From the NCBI RefSeq assembly GCF_024763615.1, contig NC_077224.1, positions 69,326,712-69,390,711 of the forward strand: a stretch of DNA of 64,000 bases, read 5' to 3'. Position 1 is the first letter of the stretch, and each line of letters begins with the position of its first letter. The DNA comes from Phlebotomus papatasi (Eukaryota > Arthropoda > Insecta > Diptera > Psychodidae). The notes under the pieces are model-generated. The model was not told the origin of the DNA and did no database searches. It saw only the letters and a list, made by a program, of their open reading frames with translations. The translations under genes were made by a program, and so were the position numbers. Positions 55,301-59,102 of this stretch are shown piece after piece.

Positions 55301-57820
55301 CTTATTTCGAAATTCAAAACAATGTGAGATCCTTTTTGACACTTTTTAGGAATTCAAATAATTGAACATACCGTAGATGCGAGTGACTTTCCAATCCCAG
55401 GGTGGCTTTGCACATTTGTTTTTCGGTAGCTTTGCGTTAATTGTAAGACGTAGGGATGGTCTAAAAATCATCCTTAAGTGTGTTACAATTTAAGTAAAAT
55501 TTACGAAAACCAGGGGTGCAATATCACTCGCATCTACTGTATTTTCATAATTTTTCTTATTAAAAAATAACTAATAAGGTGGAATCACCACTTCTCGCCA
55601 GTGAGTGCCCCACTTTTCGCCACTTATATTGAAATCGCAATTTTTCGCGATTTGTGAAATAAATGAGCCGCAAAGATCTTTGTATTTTTACTGCTGCTAT
55701 GTATAGTGTCGAAAAAAAATAATTATTCTTTTTGGATTTACGATTTTGAGGATTTTTTAGAGTAATATTTTAAGCAAGTGCATCAAATACATTATTTCTT
55801 ACCAAATATACTAAATGTTATTAAATTTTCATCAAGCAAAAAATACCTTTTTGGATAAATAATCTGTCTATTGAATATTTAATTACACTTATGGAATACA
55901 TAAAATTTGTGTTTAGTTAATTAATATTTAATTTTACATTATTTTTATATAAAAATCAGGCATGACGAAAAGTGGTTATCTTCTGCAATTAATTTTACCA
56001 CCTGTCGCCATTTCTTTTTAATAGGCGACGCTAACTTCATTTTGTAGGTTCTTAGTTGTCAAATTTGCATAGTTTACTTTCTGCAATAGACCTATAATTT
56101 GATTTTTCAAATAAAAGTGAATAAAAATCGTTTAAAGTGAGTAATAATAGGGTAATCACGAGGAAAAAGAAATGCTGAATGTATTCTTTTTATAACATTG
56201 CCTAAAATAATCGAGTTTGGACCTTTCCAAGTGGGTGGCGAGAAGTGGTTACAAAACTGGCGAAAAGTGGTGAAAAGTGGCGACAAAGTGGTTATTTTTG
56301 CATTGTTAATAAAAATCAGTTTTTTAAGTAGTCCAGCGTTAAATTCTAGGACTATCGTTTTCACGAATCTAGAGCCAATACATCTAAGTGGTTTTGCGTC
56401 TAATTTGAGTTATCTTGTAATAAATGTTCAAAAGTTATAATAAAATTAATTCCTCTTTTTCCTAAACATGGCGATAAGTGGTTACTACCACCCTATCAAA
56501 ATTCTGTTCTACAACATTTTGCCTACGCATCTGTATATTGTCTTTTTAACTTTACGATTTTAGTGATGAAGAGGAGAAGAGAGTGGCAATCACTTGTACA
56601 TCCTCAATATAAAACTAATCTAGTCCGTTACAATGTTGAGATTTATACCATATTATATACAACAATTTGTCCTATTTATTACTTATTATTCATATTAATT
56701 GTACAATATATTATTATTATTATTAAAAAAAAATTGAAACAAAATTAGTTAAGGACGATCGTGAGCGTACTAAATATATCTTAGTAATTACATTAAAATT
56801 TTTTTAGTGAGATAGAGAAAAGAAATCTCAAGAGCAATTTGTGGGAAAACAAGAAAAAAATACATCAAAAAAGAAAACTTATATATAATTTCCCTTTTAA
56901 GAAAATCACAATGGCACTAAAAGAGAAGGATCTGTTTGTAAGAATCTTGTAATATTTAATCGTCGATGTAATGGTATTCAATTTGGCATGGTGACTACAC
57001 GGCTTTCCATCCAAAATGTTTCTTTGTCCTATGGAAGGAAGATAAATCTAAAAGACTTCTTTCCTGAAGCACCCAAAAAAAACAAATATAAAATGCATTC
57101 TATACAGAGGAAAACCCCGTAGATTTTTTGCAAAACTAAAAATAGAAAAAAGTGAAATTTAAGAAAGAAATCAAGTTCAATTAATCAAAATTAAAAAAAT
57201 TTGCAGACAAAAATCAATAGAGATGGAAGATTAAAAAAAAAGAATCAGTAAATTGTATACCTTACGGTGCTAAGAACATTTTGTTGTAAAGAAGAAAAGA
57301 GGAGAAAAAAAAACACCTGTGTATATTTTGTCTAATACATGTTTCATACTCGAAATTTAATACTATTAATGATGAAAGAAAATTGTGTCTGTAATTTAAT
57401 TCCTGCGATGGTGAAGCCTCACAAAAAAGATTAAAAAAAAGAGGTTCCCTGGTGACTTGTGGCTTTGTTGATGCAATTTGTTTCTCAGATGGGATTCCCT
57501 TGTGACTTGATCGTCGATCAGAAATTGTGAATATTTTTTATCTCGAATGTGCTAATGGGTGGATAAATGCTGTAGATAGACAATGCTAAAAGAATGACAT
57601 TAATACCCACCACAAATTAGTTTGTATCCCTTTTGCAGGCATTGAGAAGGAGGATAGGACGCCGACTTTGAGACAAATTTGGGGCACAGTACGACAAATG
57701 CAGCTCGATATAAAGCAGATTAAGGAGCAAATAAGTGAGGAGAGAGCTCTGAGAAATCACCTCCAGCAATTGCTGATGGGACATCTTGAAGCACTTGGTG
57801 GACAAAGGGATATCTGCTGA
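15988..57820 (+). CDS. Pix: PAK-interacting exchange factor (PIX/rtGEF), whole spliced gene
   Basis: PIX proteins are Rac/Cdc42 guanine-nucleotide exchange factors. They bind PAK kinases through an SH3 domain and GIT proteins near the C-terminus, and act at focal adhesions and synapses. The exons join as 15988-16328, 16448-16648, 19962-20160, 20231-20452, 28510-28755, 28954-30615, 37023-37275, 42001-42177 and 57639-57820. All have GT-AG borders and compatible phases, giving 1160 residues. Including 48470-49090 gives 1367. Domains in order: SH3 about 7-60 (WW at 40-41, PSNY at 53-56); DH about 80-250; PH about 265-375 (Trp 367); a Ser-rich linker to 957; a His/Gln/Pro-rich segment 958-1041; a GIT-binding segment around VLRVIESYC (1079-1087); a coiled coil 1111-1155. 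It is longer than vertebrate beta-PIX because of the linker. The vertebrate C-terminal PDZ ligand is absent. The largest uncertainties are the exon 6 borders and which 3' exons are combined. Confidence 0.93.
16448..16648 (+). CDS. Pix: Pix exon 2: central part of DH domain
   Basis: It follows a 119-bp intron whose acceptor is TATTTTGACAG (16447). It encodes residues 114-180, including SSDEYAQLMCNFVEIVEIHE and the AYCAAHPRAIVILDKYK segment, matching the second conserved region of PIX DH domains (vertebrate 'YCANHPSAV'). It joins exon 1 in phase 2 to give SNSQ-I-LSSDEY. The donor GTAAGG is at 16649. Intron 2 is 3.3 kb. Confidence 0.94.
16649..17133. other. Intron 2, first part
   Basis: No exon seen. 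An imperfect 'TTTTATGC-ACA-TCTGA..GTGC' motif repeats near 16745-16850. A short segment 'AAAATTAGAGGGGCG' at about 16928 recurs at about 17773, framing the MITE at 17134 and some degraded sequence; these may be remnants of one older element. Confidence 0.35.
17134..17464. mobile_element. 331-bp TA-flanked MITE with CAGTGCTGTCTC ends
   Basis: TA then CAGTGCTGTCTCGCTATATG at the left; at the right the complement, containing CATATAAAGAGACAGCACTG then TA. The inner subterminal motif TATATGCACA is repeated at both ends (twice at the right). The interior is AT-rich and non-coding. CAGT-starting ends and TA duplication fit pogo/Tigger-like elements. Confidence 0.85.
18066..18535. repeat. Foldback repeat with about 160-bp arms
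   Basis: 18066-18226 (TCCGGAAATG..GTGGAAAATCACTCAGGGAA through TTCGTTCAACTTGGTCAGAC) is repeated in reverse complement at about 18372-18535. The arms differ at several positions, so it is not recent. A single-arm copy lies at 41240-41470. Confidence 0.85.
18656..19730. mobile_element. 1.07-kb element with about 105-bp inverted ends (family R, copy 1)
   Basis: The left end GGCAAAGCCTCCCAG..CTCGAATTCGTGACTTA..AAAGTACTTTCGCAT is matched at the right by the reverse complement (GATGCGAAAGTACTTTTGCG..GTCACGAGTTCGAGC..GACGCTTTGC). Inside are many imperfect 'AACCGGTTC/GAATCGG' motifs, a poly-C run (19002) and 'GTCCGTCTGTCCGTC' repeats. No conserved frame. Shorter copies are at 26505-27090 and 45885-46176. 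Confidence 0.8.
19731..19961. other. End of intron 2
   Basis: Plain intron sequence leading to the exon 3 acceptor at 19961; nothing else seen. Confidence 0.5.
19962..20160 (+). CDS. Pix: Pix exon 3: DH domain, most conserved helix
   Basis: It encodes residues 181-247. ASPGLLVLTTGLSKPFRRLE and YSAMLQELERHME form the third conserved region of DH domains, where the exchange surface for Rac/Cdc42 lies. These residues are nearly identical to vertebrate PIX. The acceptor is TATTTGTACAG and the donor GTAAGC at 20161. The exon ends in phase 0. The next intron is only 70 bp. Confidence 0.95.
20231..20452 (+). CDS. Pix: Pix exon 4: DH-PH junction and first half of PH domain
   Basis: It encodes residues 248-321 (exactly 74 codons, phase 0 at both ends). 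RRQKELELQVLTGPVRGW ends the DH helix bundle and starts the PH domain. RYFVLFPQTLLILSVSQRMS is the typical PH beta-strand pair seen in PIX proteins (vertebrate 'RYLLLFPNVLLMLS'). The acceptor is TTTAATTTAG and the donor GTGAGT at 20453. The following intron (8.06 kb) carries the large nested element at 21775-26399. Confidence 0.95.
20453..21774. other. Start of intron 4
   Basis: AT-rich, without repeats that I could match elsewhere and without coding signs. The frames at 21139-21330 and 21334-21519 have no motifs. Confidence 0.4.
22640..24480 (+). mobile_element. 1.84-kb Helentron-like element (family A), copy 1
   Basis: The borders are set by the interrupted MITE: the insert starts GGGACAGATAATCC after GTGTAAAAA and ends AATCTCACCTAA before TATATC, with no clear target duplication. 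AGGTGAGATTCTTAAC lies 28 bp inside the left end. Its complement forms the right end, where it also makes a hairpin (GGTGAGATT..AATCTCACC). It holds internal repeats (CCGGTTCTAATT/CATATCTCCGG, TAGTATGTTGTAG) and a (GGCC)n tract. It has no protein coding. Subterminal inverted repeats, a 3' hairpin, internal tandem repeats and insertion without duplication recall Helentron-derived (HINE/DINE-like) elements; this is inference. An inverted copy is at 46424-48236. Confidence 0.7.
24305..24348. repeat. (GGCC)n microsatellite
   Basis: About 44 bases of nearly pure CCGG/GGCC repeat, unusual in this AT-rich sequence. The same position in the inverted copy (about 46555-46571) has only about four units, so the tract has expanded or shrunk since the copies separated. 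Confidence 0.95.
24519..25040. mobile_element. 0.52-kb TA-flanked element with GGGTGGAATCACC ends (family D), copy 1
   Basis: TA GGGTGGAATCACCAGTTC at the left and GGTTATTCCACCC TA at the right. The subterminal sequence is rich in CGCCA/TGGCG motifs (TTCTCGCCAGTGCCCC, ACCTGTCGCCAT, CATGGCGATA). It aligns with 55575-56495 at both ends and in the middle. It interrupts the CACTGAG MITE at a TTAA in the sister sequence, leaving TA duplicated. Confidence 0.85.
25337..25590 (+). mobile_element. CACTGAG MITE (family C), intact copy
   Basis: 254 bp from CACTGAGGAAAAACCGG to TCTCTCAGTG. The internal features shared by all copies are the AACATTTTTTAATGTT palindrome, AAGGGTAACTTTAACC, ATCAATACTGCAGGGTAA and AACATTTCCGGAATGTT. 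It is the reference for the split copy just upstream. TA flanks are not preserved here. Confidence 0.9.
26505..27090 (+). mobile_element. Family R element, copy 2, lacking its left end
   Basis: It matches about 18940-19730 from TTTTTACTGCTCGAACT to GACGCTTTGC. It lacks the long left inverted arm and an internal piece of about 200 bp, including the GTCCGTC repeats. The poly-C tract is shorter than in copy 1. Confidence 0.85.
27363..27600. mobile_element. 238-bp TA-flanked MITE (CAGTAGACT ends)
   Basis: TA CAGTAGACTCTCTCTCAATC and the complement of CAGTAGACTTTTACTCAATC TA define it. The inner CAATCGGG is also repeated inversely. It is related at the ends to 13055-13376. The frame 27337-27528 within it is not protein-like. 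Confidence 0.85.
27601..28509. other. End of intron 4
   Basis: No exon seen before the acceptor at 28509. The motif TCGATA/TATCGA recurs (27612-27640, 28370-28470), without clear element borders. Confidence 0.4.
28510..28755 (+). CDS. Pix: Pix exon 5: second half of PH domain
   Basis: It encodes residues 322-403. It opens GKLPLTNITAKRLEDSATMK and continues through NAFELSAPLIERIVAVC to EANKWVDLLSSF, whose Trp 367 is the conserved Trp of the last PH helix. The tail is Ser/Pro-rich (VNVPHPPPH). The acceptor is TTTTTCAACAG (28509), the donor GTAAGT at 28756, phase 0 both ends. Confidence 0.95.
28954..30615 (+). CDS. Pix: Pix exon 6: long Ser-rich linker (554 codons)
   Basis: The reading frame stays open for the full length. 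After 20 poorly conserved codons it gives TTLPPKSYPPTAPYAQLNEH and GRLTRYLVKALLYPEFL, then a long hydrophilic, Ser/Thr/Arg-rich region with RSSDSGMAGSYTIARSPEPP and LRHSRSSHNLGHYP. No globular domain is recognised; many Ser-Pro and Arg-x-x-Ser sites could be phosphorylated. The acceptor (TATACAG, 28953) has a weak pyrimidine tract but is the only AG that keeps the frame, because TAA lies at 28942. The donor CAG|GTGAGA at 30616 is strong and phase 0, matching exon 7. The frame also continues past this donor (see 30616-30939). Confidence 0.85.
30616..30939 (+). CDS. Pix: Alternative 3' extension of Pix exon 6 with its own stop codon
   Basis: If the donor at 30616 is ignored, the same frame runs 107 more codons to TGA at 30937-30939. 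It reads as protein: RSPQRSRSVENLPVTVPPEF, FRAGLYAHWWKKEKLPSNVL, then a Gly/Asp/Arg-rich end. AATAAA follows at 30979. The resulting form would be 1064 residues and would keep SH3, DH and PH but lack the GIT-binding and coiled-coil segments. A GC-type donor (CAG|GCAAGA at 30902) might instead link it to exon 7 in a different frame. Real usage cannot be told from sequence. Confidence 0.5.
   Translation: MRRSPQRSRSVENLPVTVPPEFSDNTSSVIVVQVPEDHMQQRVFRAGLYAHWWKKEKLPSNVLRGIMCQALKDTPGDRDRGDHVGIGGGSRAGGSGKRLFVVFFAIC
30979..30984 (+). terminator. AATAAA polyadenylation signal after the long form of exon 6
   Basis: AATAAA lies 40 bases after the stop at 30937-30939, in the right place for premature polyadenylation of an exon 6-terminated transcript. 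In AT-rich DNA this hexamer is common, so on its own it is weak evidence. Confidence 0.4.
31232..32218. mobile_element. Probable 0.98-kb TTAA-flanked element
   Basis: TTAA CTCTTTC at 31232 and GAAAGAG TTAA ending at 32218 give a short 7-bp inverted end. Inside, GGGTACTCTCGTCCCCAAAA (about 31370) and its near-complement (about 31840-31860) form a second inverted pair. The right TTAA is shared with the next element. The ends are short, so this call is weaker than its neighbour. Confidence 0.5.
32515..33935. repeat. 1.4-kb foldback with long arms and three internal ~140-bp direct repeats
   Basis: The left arm (about 32515-33030) and right arm (about 33570-33935) are complementary in order: GGAGAATGGTCAAA, CGGTCCCGGAATCGCCAC, AATAAACGCTGGGAGTCCTT, TCTTGATGAAATTCGGTATA and the GGGGG(A/T)GG tract. 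Between them the block CTTAGAAAGGAGTTATAAGG..TTTTGTATGGGGGCTA occurs three times directly (about 33280, 33425, 33565) and once inverted (about 32980-33010). Confidence 0.85.
34285..34660 (+). repeat. Tandem repeat, 147-bp unit, about 2.5 copies
   Basis: TTTAAAGTCGATTATCTCGG starts units near 34300, 34447 and 34594, and is followed each time by GCCTCAAACTTTACATC and, in the first two units, CAGGCTTGATATGTGCAAAA. The third unit is cut short at the start of the minisatellite. Confidence 0.95.
34667..34890 (+). repeat. Minisatellite of CCGCGAAAA(ATC) units
   Basis: Degenerate units such as AATCCGCGAAAA and ATACGCGCCC repeat about 15 times. The GC content is higher than the surroundings and the unit is rich in CG. 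The frames crossing it (both strands) are repeat artefacts. Confidence 0.9.
35623..37022. other. End of intron 6
   Basis: No exon is supported. 'CCACGCCCA' and its complement 'TGGGCGTGG' occur near 35942, 36073 and 36385, resembling the motif spread over 49380-51130. A long pyrimidine run and TTTTAG close the intron at 37022. Confidence 0.4.
37023..37275 (+). CDS. Pix: Pix exon 7: His/Gln/Pro-rich segment
   Basis: The acceptor TTGTGCTTTTAG ends at 37022 and the donor GTAAGA starts at 37276. In the frame that joins both neighbours (phase 0 in, phase 1 out) it encodes residues 958-1041: MSPPPSLGGNHQSRV, a Gln/His/Pro tract (QLQKQQQAQPQHPHPAPP), and ALVVQNEKSVNPK. One other frame is also open across the whole exon (Ser/Thr/Ala-rich, ending AKRKERQPKR), but it meets TAA one codon into exon 8. 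The next ATG-first codon is not a translation start in the main form, though it could serve one. Confidence 0.8.
37445..37692 (-). mobile_element. CACTGAG MITE (family C), inverted copy
   Basis: This is the reverse complement of the copy at 25337-25590. It ends CTCAGTG at 37692, but its other end is damaged (GAAGAGAAATCCG in place of CACTGAGAGAAATCCG). Confidence 0.88.
37925..38968 (-). repeat. Minisatellite 1: degenerate AAAATCCCGAAAAGCC units
   Basis: About 1 kb of units of 10-16 bases (CCAAAATCCCGAAAAG and variants). The longer block AAAGTTAAAATCCTGACTGA..CCCAAATAGGCCAAATCTCG recurs two or three times, indicating higher-order repetition. The complementary strand reads as endless Phe/Gly/Trp-rich frames (FRDFGFSGFW), which are artefacts. 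It ends TTCCTAAAAGTGTCAT, exactly as the second array at 44620-45275 does. Confidence 0.95.
39266..40202. repeat. 0.94-kb hairpin: about 385-bp near-perfect inverted arms
   Basis: The left arm 39266-39649 starts ATTAGATGAGATCATATATT and the right arm about 39817-40202 ends with its complement. The arms share internal runs such as GGTCATCCAGAACCATTTAT and CATCGACTTTTGCAAGAATT with few mismatches. The loop is about 165 bp. No terminal target duplication is evident. Confidence 0.93.
40208..40436. mobile_element. 229-bp TA-flanked MITE with GGTTAAGATGG ends
   Basis: TA GGTTAAGATGGTGTAATTTG and the complement of GGGTAAGATGGGTTTATCC TA mark it, directly beside the large hairpin. A 35-bp piece (GAATTTTGAGATTTTCTCAC..TTTCAG) recurs at about 44072-44100. 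Confidence 0.75.
40437..41239. other. Intron 7 background
   Basis: AT-rich; no exon. A single TTACCCTAAT near 40610 resembles the right end of the preceding MITE, but I could not pair it. Confidence 0.35.
41240..41470 (+). repeat. Single-arm copy of the 18.1-18.5 kb foldback repeat
   Basis: It matches 18066-18226 in two parts (TCCGGAAATCGTCG..CCATCAGTGG and AAGTCTTTAGGTTCTTCTCT..GTCAGACTTATCTGAACC), separated by about 65 bp that the other copies lack. It abuts the 3' fragment of element E at 41475. Confidence 0.85.
41475..41765 (+). mobile_element. Element E, 3' fragment
   Basis: It matches the last 0.3 kb of the copies ending at 15516 and 50822 (ATTAGCCAGAAATATGACAT to AGCTTAATTAACCCTA), with a small deletion near 41620. 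The rest of the element is missing. Confidence 0.9.
42001..42177 (+). CDS. Pix: Pix exon 8: GIT-binding segment
   Basis: It encodes residues 1042-1100 with split codons at both ends (phase 1). PPTYEEDALVLRVIESYCAA matches the GIT1/2-binding helix of vertebrate PIX ('EEDAQILKVIEAYC'), which holds PIX in the stable PIX-GIT complex. The acceptor is TTTTCTGTTCAG (42000), the donor CGG|GTGAGT at 42178. Its phase fits both exon 9 (48470) and exon 10 (57639), allowing optional use of exon 9. Confidence 0.94.
42178..44619. other. Start of intron 8
   Basis: Very AT-rich with long poly-A/T tracts (42275, 42711, 43121). No firm exon. A phase-1 open stretch of 31 codons after an acceptor-like TTTCAG at 44100 is discussed among the findings. 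Confidence 0.4.
44620..45275 (-). repeat. Minisatellite 2: degenerate AAAATCCCGAA units
   Basis: The same unit as 37925-38968 (CCAAAATCCCGAAA and variants), more degenerate. It ends in the same TTCCTAAAAGTGTCAT, which suggests that both arrays are parts of one element type rather than independent expansions. Confidence 0.93.
45276..45884. other. Intron 8 background
   Basis: No exon or repeat matched elsewhere. The minus frame 45743-45973 has no motif. Confidence 0.35.
45885..46176 (+). mobile_element. Family R element, copy 3, right part only
   Basis: It matches about 19265-19730 (TTACTCGATAACGCC..TGCGATTTTTTTTT to GGGACGCTTTG), with a deletion in the AACCGG-rich part. It is more diverged than copies 1 and 2. 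Confidence 0.8.
46424..48236 (-). mobile_element. 1.8-kb Helentron-like element (family A), copy 2, inverted
   Basis: This is the reverse complement of 22640-24480 along its whole length, from AGGTGAGATTCTTAACAATC at 46424 to GGATTATCTGTCCC at 48236. The borders match those set by the interrupted MITE around copy 1. It differs from copy 1 by scattered substitutions and a much shorter GGCC tract. The two copies, both in Pix introns about 22 kb apart, face opposite ways. Confidence 0.85.
48470..49090 (+). CDS. Pix: Pix exon 9: optional Ser/Asn-rich exon
   Basis: The acceptor AACATATCTCAG ends at 48469. From there a phase-1 frame is open for 725 bases. An internal donor (GAAG|GTGATC at 49091) ends it in phase 1, so the exon can be included between exons 8 and 10 as 207 whole codons. 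If the donor is not used, translation ends at TGA 49192-49194 (34 more codons, ending KQWRKYHQYD). The protein is low complexity: NNTNSTNSLNSSYIW, AAATTTAGGG, KTPPIKYKTPSNYDNLQNTP, SPRNTPQQSYRD. No domain is recognised. Several Thr-Pro/Ser-Pro sites and a Pro-rich PLPRQPSF could bind partners. The open length in AT-rich DNA and the codon composition support real coding. Confidence 0.75.
49091..49194 (+). CDS. Pix: Alternative 3' extension of Pix exon 9 to a stop codon
   Basis: Reading through the 49091 donor adds DPALPGSNRDSMNATWCCGS and a basic tail (KQWRKYHQYD), then TGA. This would make a 1341-residue form with the GIT-binding segment but without the coiled coil. No AATAAA is seen close downstream, so it is less supported than the exon 6 alternative end. 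Confidence 0.4.
49380..51130. repeat. Region of scattered GCCCCGCCC/GGGCGGAGC motifs and a palindrome split by element E
   Basis: Short GC-rich motifs (AGCCCCGCCC, GCGGGGCCTA, CCACGCCC, GGGCGGAGCC, ACCCCGCCCC, GGGCGTGG) recur about every 70-100 bases on alternating strands. TTTCAAAGAGTATATAATTG (about 49955) is repeated in reverse at about 50840-50880, so a palindrome had its centre where the element at 49980-50822 inserted. Confidence 0.6.
49980..50822. mobile_element. Element E, uninterrupted copy
   Basis: TA GGGTAAATGTCCTAATTCAA at the left and the complement of GGGTAAATTAAGCTAATTCA TA at the right. It is the reference copy that shows the empty sites of the two insertions at 13.7-14.7 kb. 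It has no long reading frame. Confidence 0.9.
51134..52893. mobile_element. 1.76-kb TA-flanked element with GGGGAGGGTGGGGC ends
   Basis: TA GGGGAGGGTGGGGCTATTTC at the left is matched by the complement ending CCCCACCCTCCCC TA at 52893. The interior is about 75-80% A+T with no open frame, so it is non-autonomous or decayed. The ends resemble those of the element at 21775-26399 (GGGGAGACTGGGGC). Confidence 0.85.
52925..53174 (-). mobile_element. CACTGAG MITE (family C), inverted copy
   Basis: 250 bp from CACTGAGAGAAATCC to TTCTCAGTG, the reverse complement of 25337-25590. TA flanks both ends. Confidence 0.92.
53175..54108. other. Intron background
   Basis: No exon seen; frames around 53048-53422 and 53518-53827 are not protein-like. 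Confidence 0.35.
54109..54284. mobile_element. 176-bp MITE with GGGAGACCGGGGCAAAATTA ends
   Basis: ATGGGAGACCGGGGCAAAAT at the left is matched by the complement at 54262-54284 (ATTTTGCCCGGTCCCGTCTAT). The ends are related to element O (21775-26399). Confidence 0.75.
54285..55574. other. Intron background with dense TTCGAAA motifs
   Basis: TTCGAAA/TTTCGAA words occur unusually often (for example 54296, 54310, 54437, 54494, 54776, 54830, 55265, 55309), without a clear unit length. Nothing coding is seen. Confidence 0.4.
55575..56495. mobile_element. 0.92-kb TA-flanked element with GGTGGAATCACC ends (family D), copy 2
   Basis: Left TA AGGTGGAATCACCACTTCTC and right CTACCACCC TA. It matches copy 1 at 24519-25040 near both ends (TCGCCACTTATATTGAAATC; ACCTGTCGCCAT; AATAGGCGACGCTAACTTCA; AACATGGCGATA). 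It carries about 0.4 kb more, including a GGCGAAAAGTGGTGAAAAGTGG cluster at about 56258-56290. Confidence 0.85.
56496..57638. other. End of the intron before Pix exon 10
   Basis: AT-rich with many A-runs. An acceptor-like TTTTAG at 56563 is followed by a purine-rich GATGAAGAGGAGAAGAGAG, but no exon is supported. The true acceptor TTTTGCAG is at 57638. Confidence 0.4.
57639..57820 (+). CDS. Pix: Pix exon 10: C-terminal coiled coil and stop
   Basis: The acceptor TATCCCTTTTGCAG ends at 57638. The exon encodes residues 1101-1160: IEKEDRTPTLRQIWGTVRQM followed by heptad-like LDIKQIKEQISEERALRNHL and QQLLMGHLEALGG, ending RDIC and TGA. It corresponds to the trimerising coiled coil of vertebrate PIX. 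The vertebrate coil is followed by a Thr-Asn-Leu PDZ ligand; here the chain ends Asp-Ile-Cys, which fits a class I PDZ ligand poorly. Confidence 0.92.
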
Positions 57821-57827
57821 GCCACTG

Positions 57828-57833
57828 AATAAA
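57828..57833 (+). terminator. AATAAA polyadenylation signal of Pix
   Basis: AATAAA starts eight bases after the stop codon. It is very close for the main signal, so cleavage may use a later site; the following 450 bases are AT-rich with no further clear signal. Confidence 0.45.
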
Positions 57834-58249
57834 GGCTCCCAGATGCCAGAAATATAAGAATTTTAGCCACTAAAGGTAATCATTTGGGTAATTTGTAGTT
57901 GAAGTTTTTTTTTTTTTAATTATTTGCGATTTTAAAGAAATTTTTAGTACGAAACAGAAAGCCAAAAATGTTGGAAAATTCTTTGAATTTCCAAGATAAA
58001 AGCATCCCATCTATTTCACTTCTTAAGATTTTAAAAAAAGAAATGCAACAGATACTATTTACATAGAGAAACCATAAAATATTTTGAAATTTCTGACGTT
58101 TTGGAGTTTTAAGACAAACAGCAATTCCAGGAATAAGCGCTATTGGTCAGAAAATTAGCAGTTCGTTGAGTTAAAAACAAATCGAAATGGCAATTAAAAT
58201 TTAAAAAAAAATAGATAGATTTATTGCCATAAATATTTTTGACGAGTGC
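57834..58249. other. 3' untranslated or downstream AT-rich DNA
   Basis: No gene; AT-rich sequence after the Pix stop, probably including its 3' untranslated region. Confidence 0.4.
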
Positions 58250-59102
58250 ATTGTGCCCAGCGCACAATAACTTTTGTTTGTAAACATGTTTTCAAAATTT
58301 TCTATAAGTGTGAGCGAGATAACTAGATCTATATCTCACTCACTCTCACTGAAATGTCAAAAACATGTTTACAAAATAAATTTTATTGTGCACTGGGCAT
58401 TATGCTTGGCGCACAATAACTTTTGATTTGTAAACATATTTTTGACAATTCAGTGAGAGTGAGTGAGATCTAGTTCTAGTCATCTCGCTCACTCTTATGG
58501 GAAATTGTGAAAACATGTTTATAATAAAAATTATGCTCAGCGCACAATAACTTGTTTGTAAACGTGTTTTCTAAATTTTCTAAGAAAGTGAGGGAGATGA
58601 CTAGATCTAGATCTTACTCACTCACATTGAAATGCCAAAAACATGTTTACTAAACAAAAGTTATTGTGCGTTGGGCATTATGACCAACGCACAATAACTT
58701 TTATTTGTAAACATGTTTTCAAAATTTCCTTTGAAAGAGAGCGAGATGACTAGATCTACATTTCATTCACTCTCATTGAAATTTCAAAAACATATTTACA
58801 AAACAAAAGTTATTGTGCGTTGGGCATTATTGTGCACTCGGTATTATGCCCAGCGCACAATAATTTTTGTTTGTAAACATGTTTTCAAAATTTCCTATGA
58901 GAGAGAACGAGATGACAAGATCTACAATTCATTTACTCTCGCTGAAATGTCAAAAATATGTTTACAAAACAAAAGTTATTGTGCGCAGGTCATTATGCCC
59001 AACACACAATAACATTCAATAACAATAACAAGATCTCAATCATTCTCATTGAAATGTCAAAAACATGTTTACTAAACAAAAGTTATTGTGCGTTGGGCAT
59101 AA
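58250..59102. repeat. Tandem array of six palindromic 0.15-kb MITE units
   Basis: Units begin at about 58250, 58402, 58533, 58680, 58844 and 58995. Each starts near GC(C/T)CAGCGCACAATAAC and ends with the complement GTTATTGTGCG..GGGCATTA. Each unit is itself a foldback of the kind seen singly at 8651 and 8956. Unit 2 lacks its last 15-20 bases, unit 6 has a large internal deletion, and about 17 extra bases (ATTGTGCACTCGGTATT) lie between units 4 and 5. Reading frames over the array are artefacts. Confidence 0.95.

Noticed and set aside
56564..56748. Possible extra Pix exon after TTTTAG at 56563 (starting GATGAAGAGGAGAAG)
   Set aside because: In the phase required by exon 8 it gives a basic stretch followed by an Ile/Tyr-rich low-complexity tail translated from AT repeats; in the acidic frame it stops after 15 codons. 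No donor fits.
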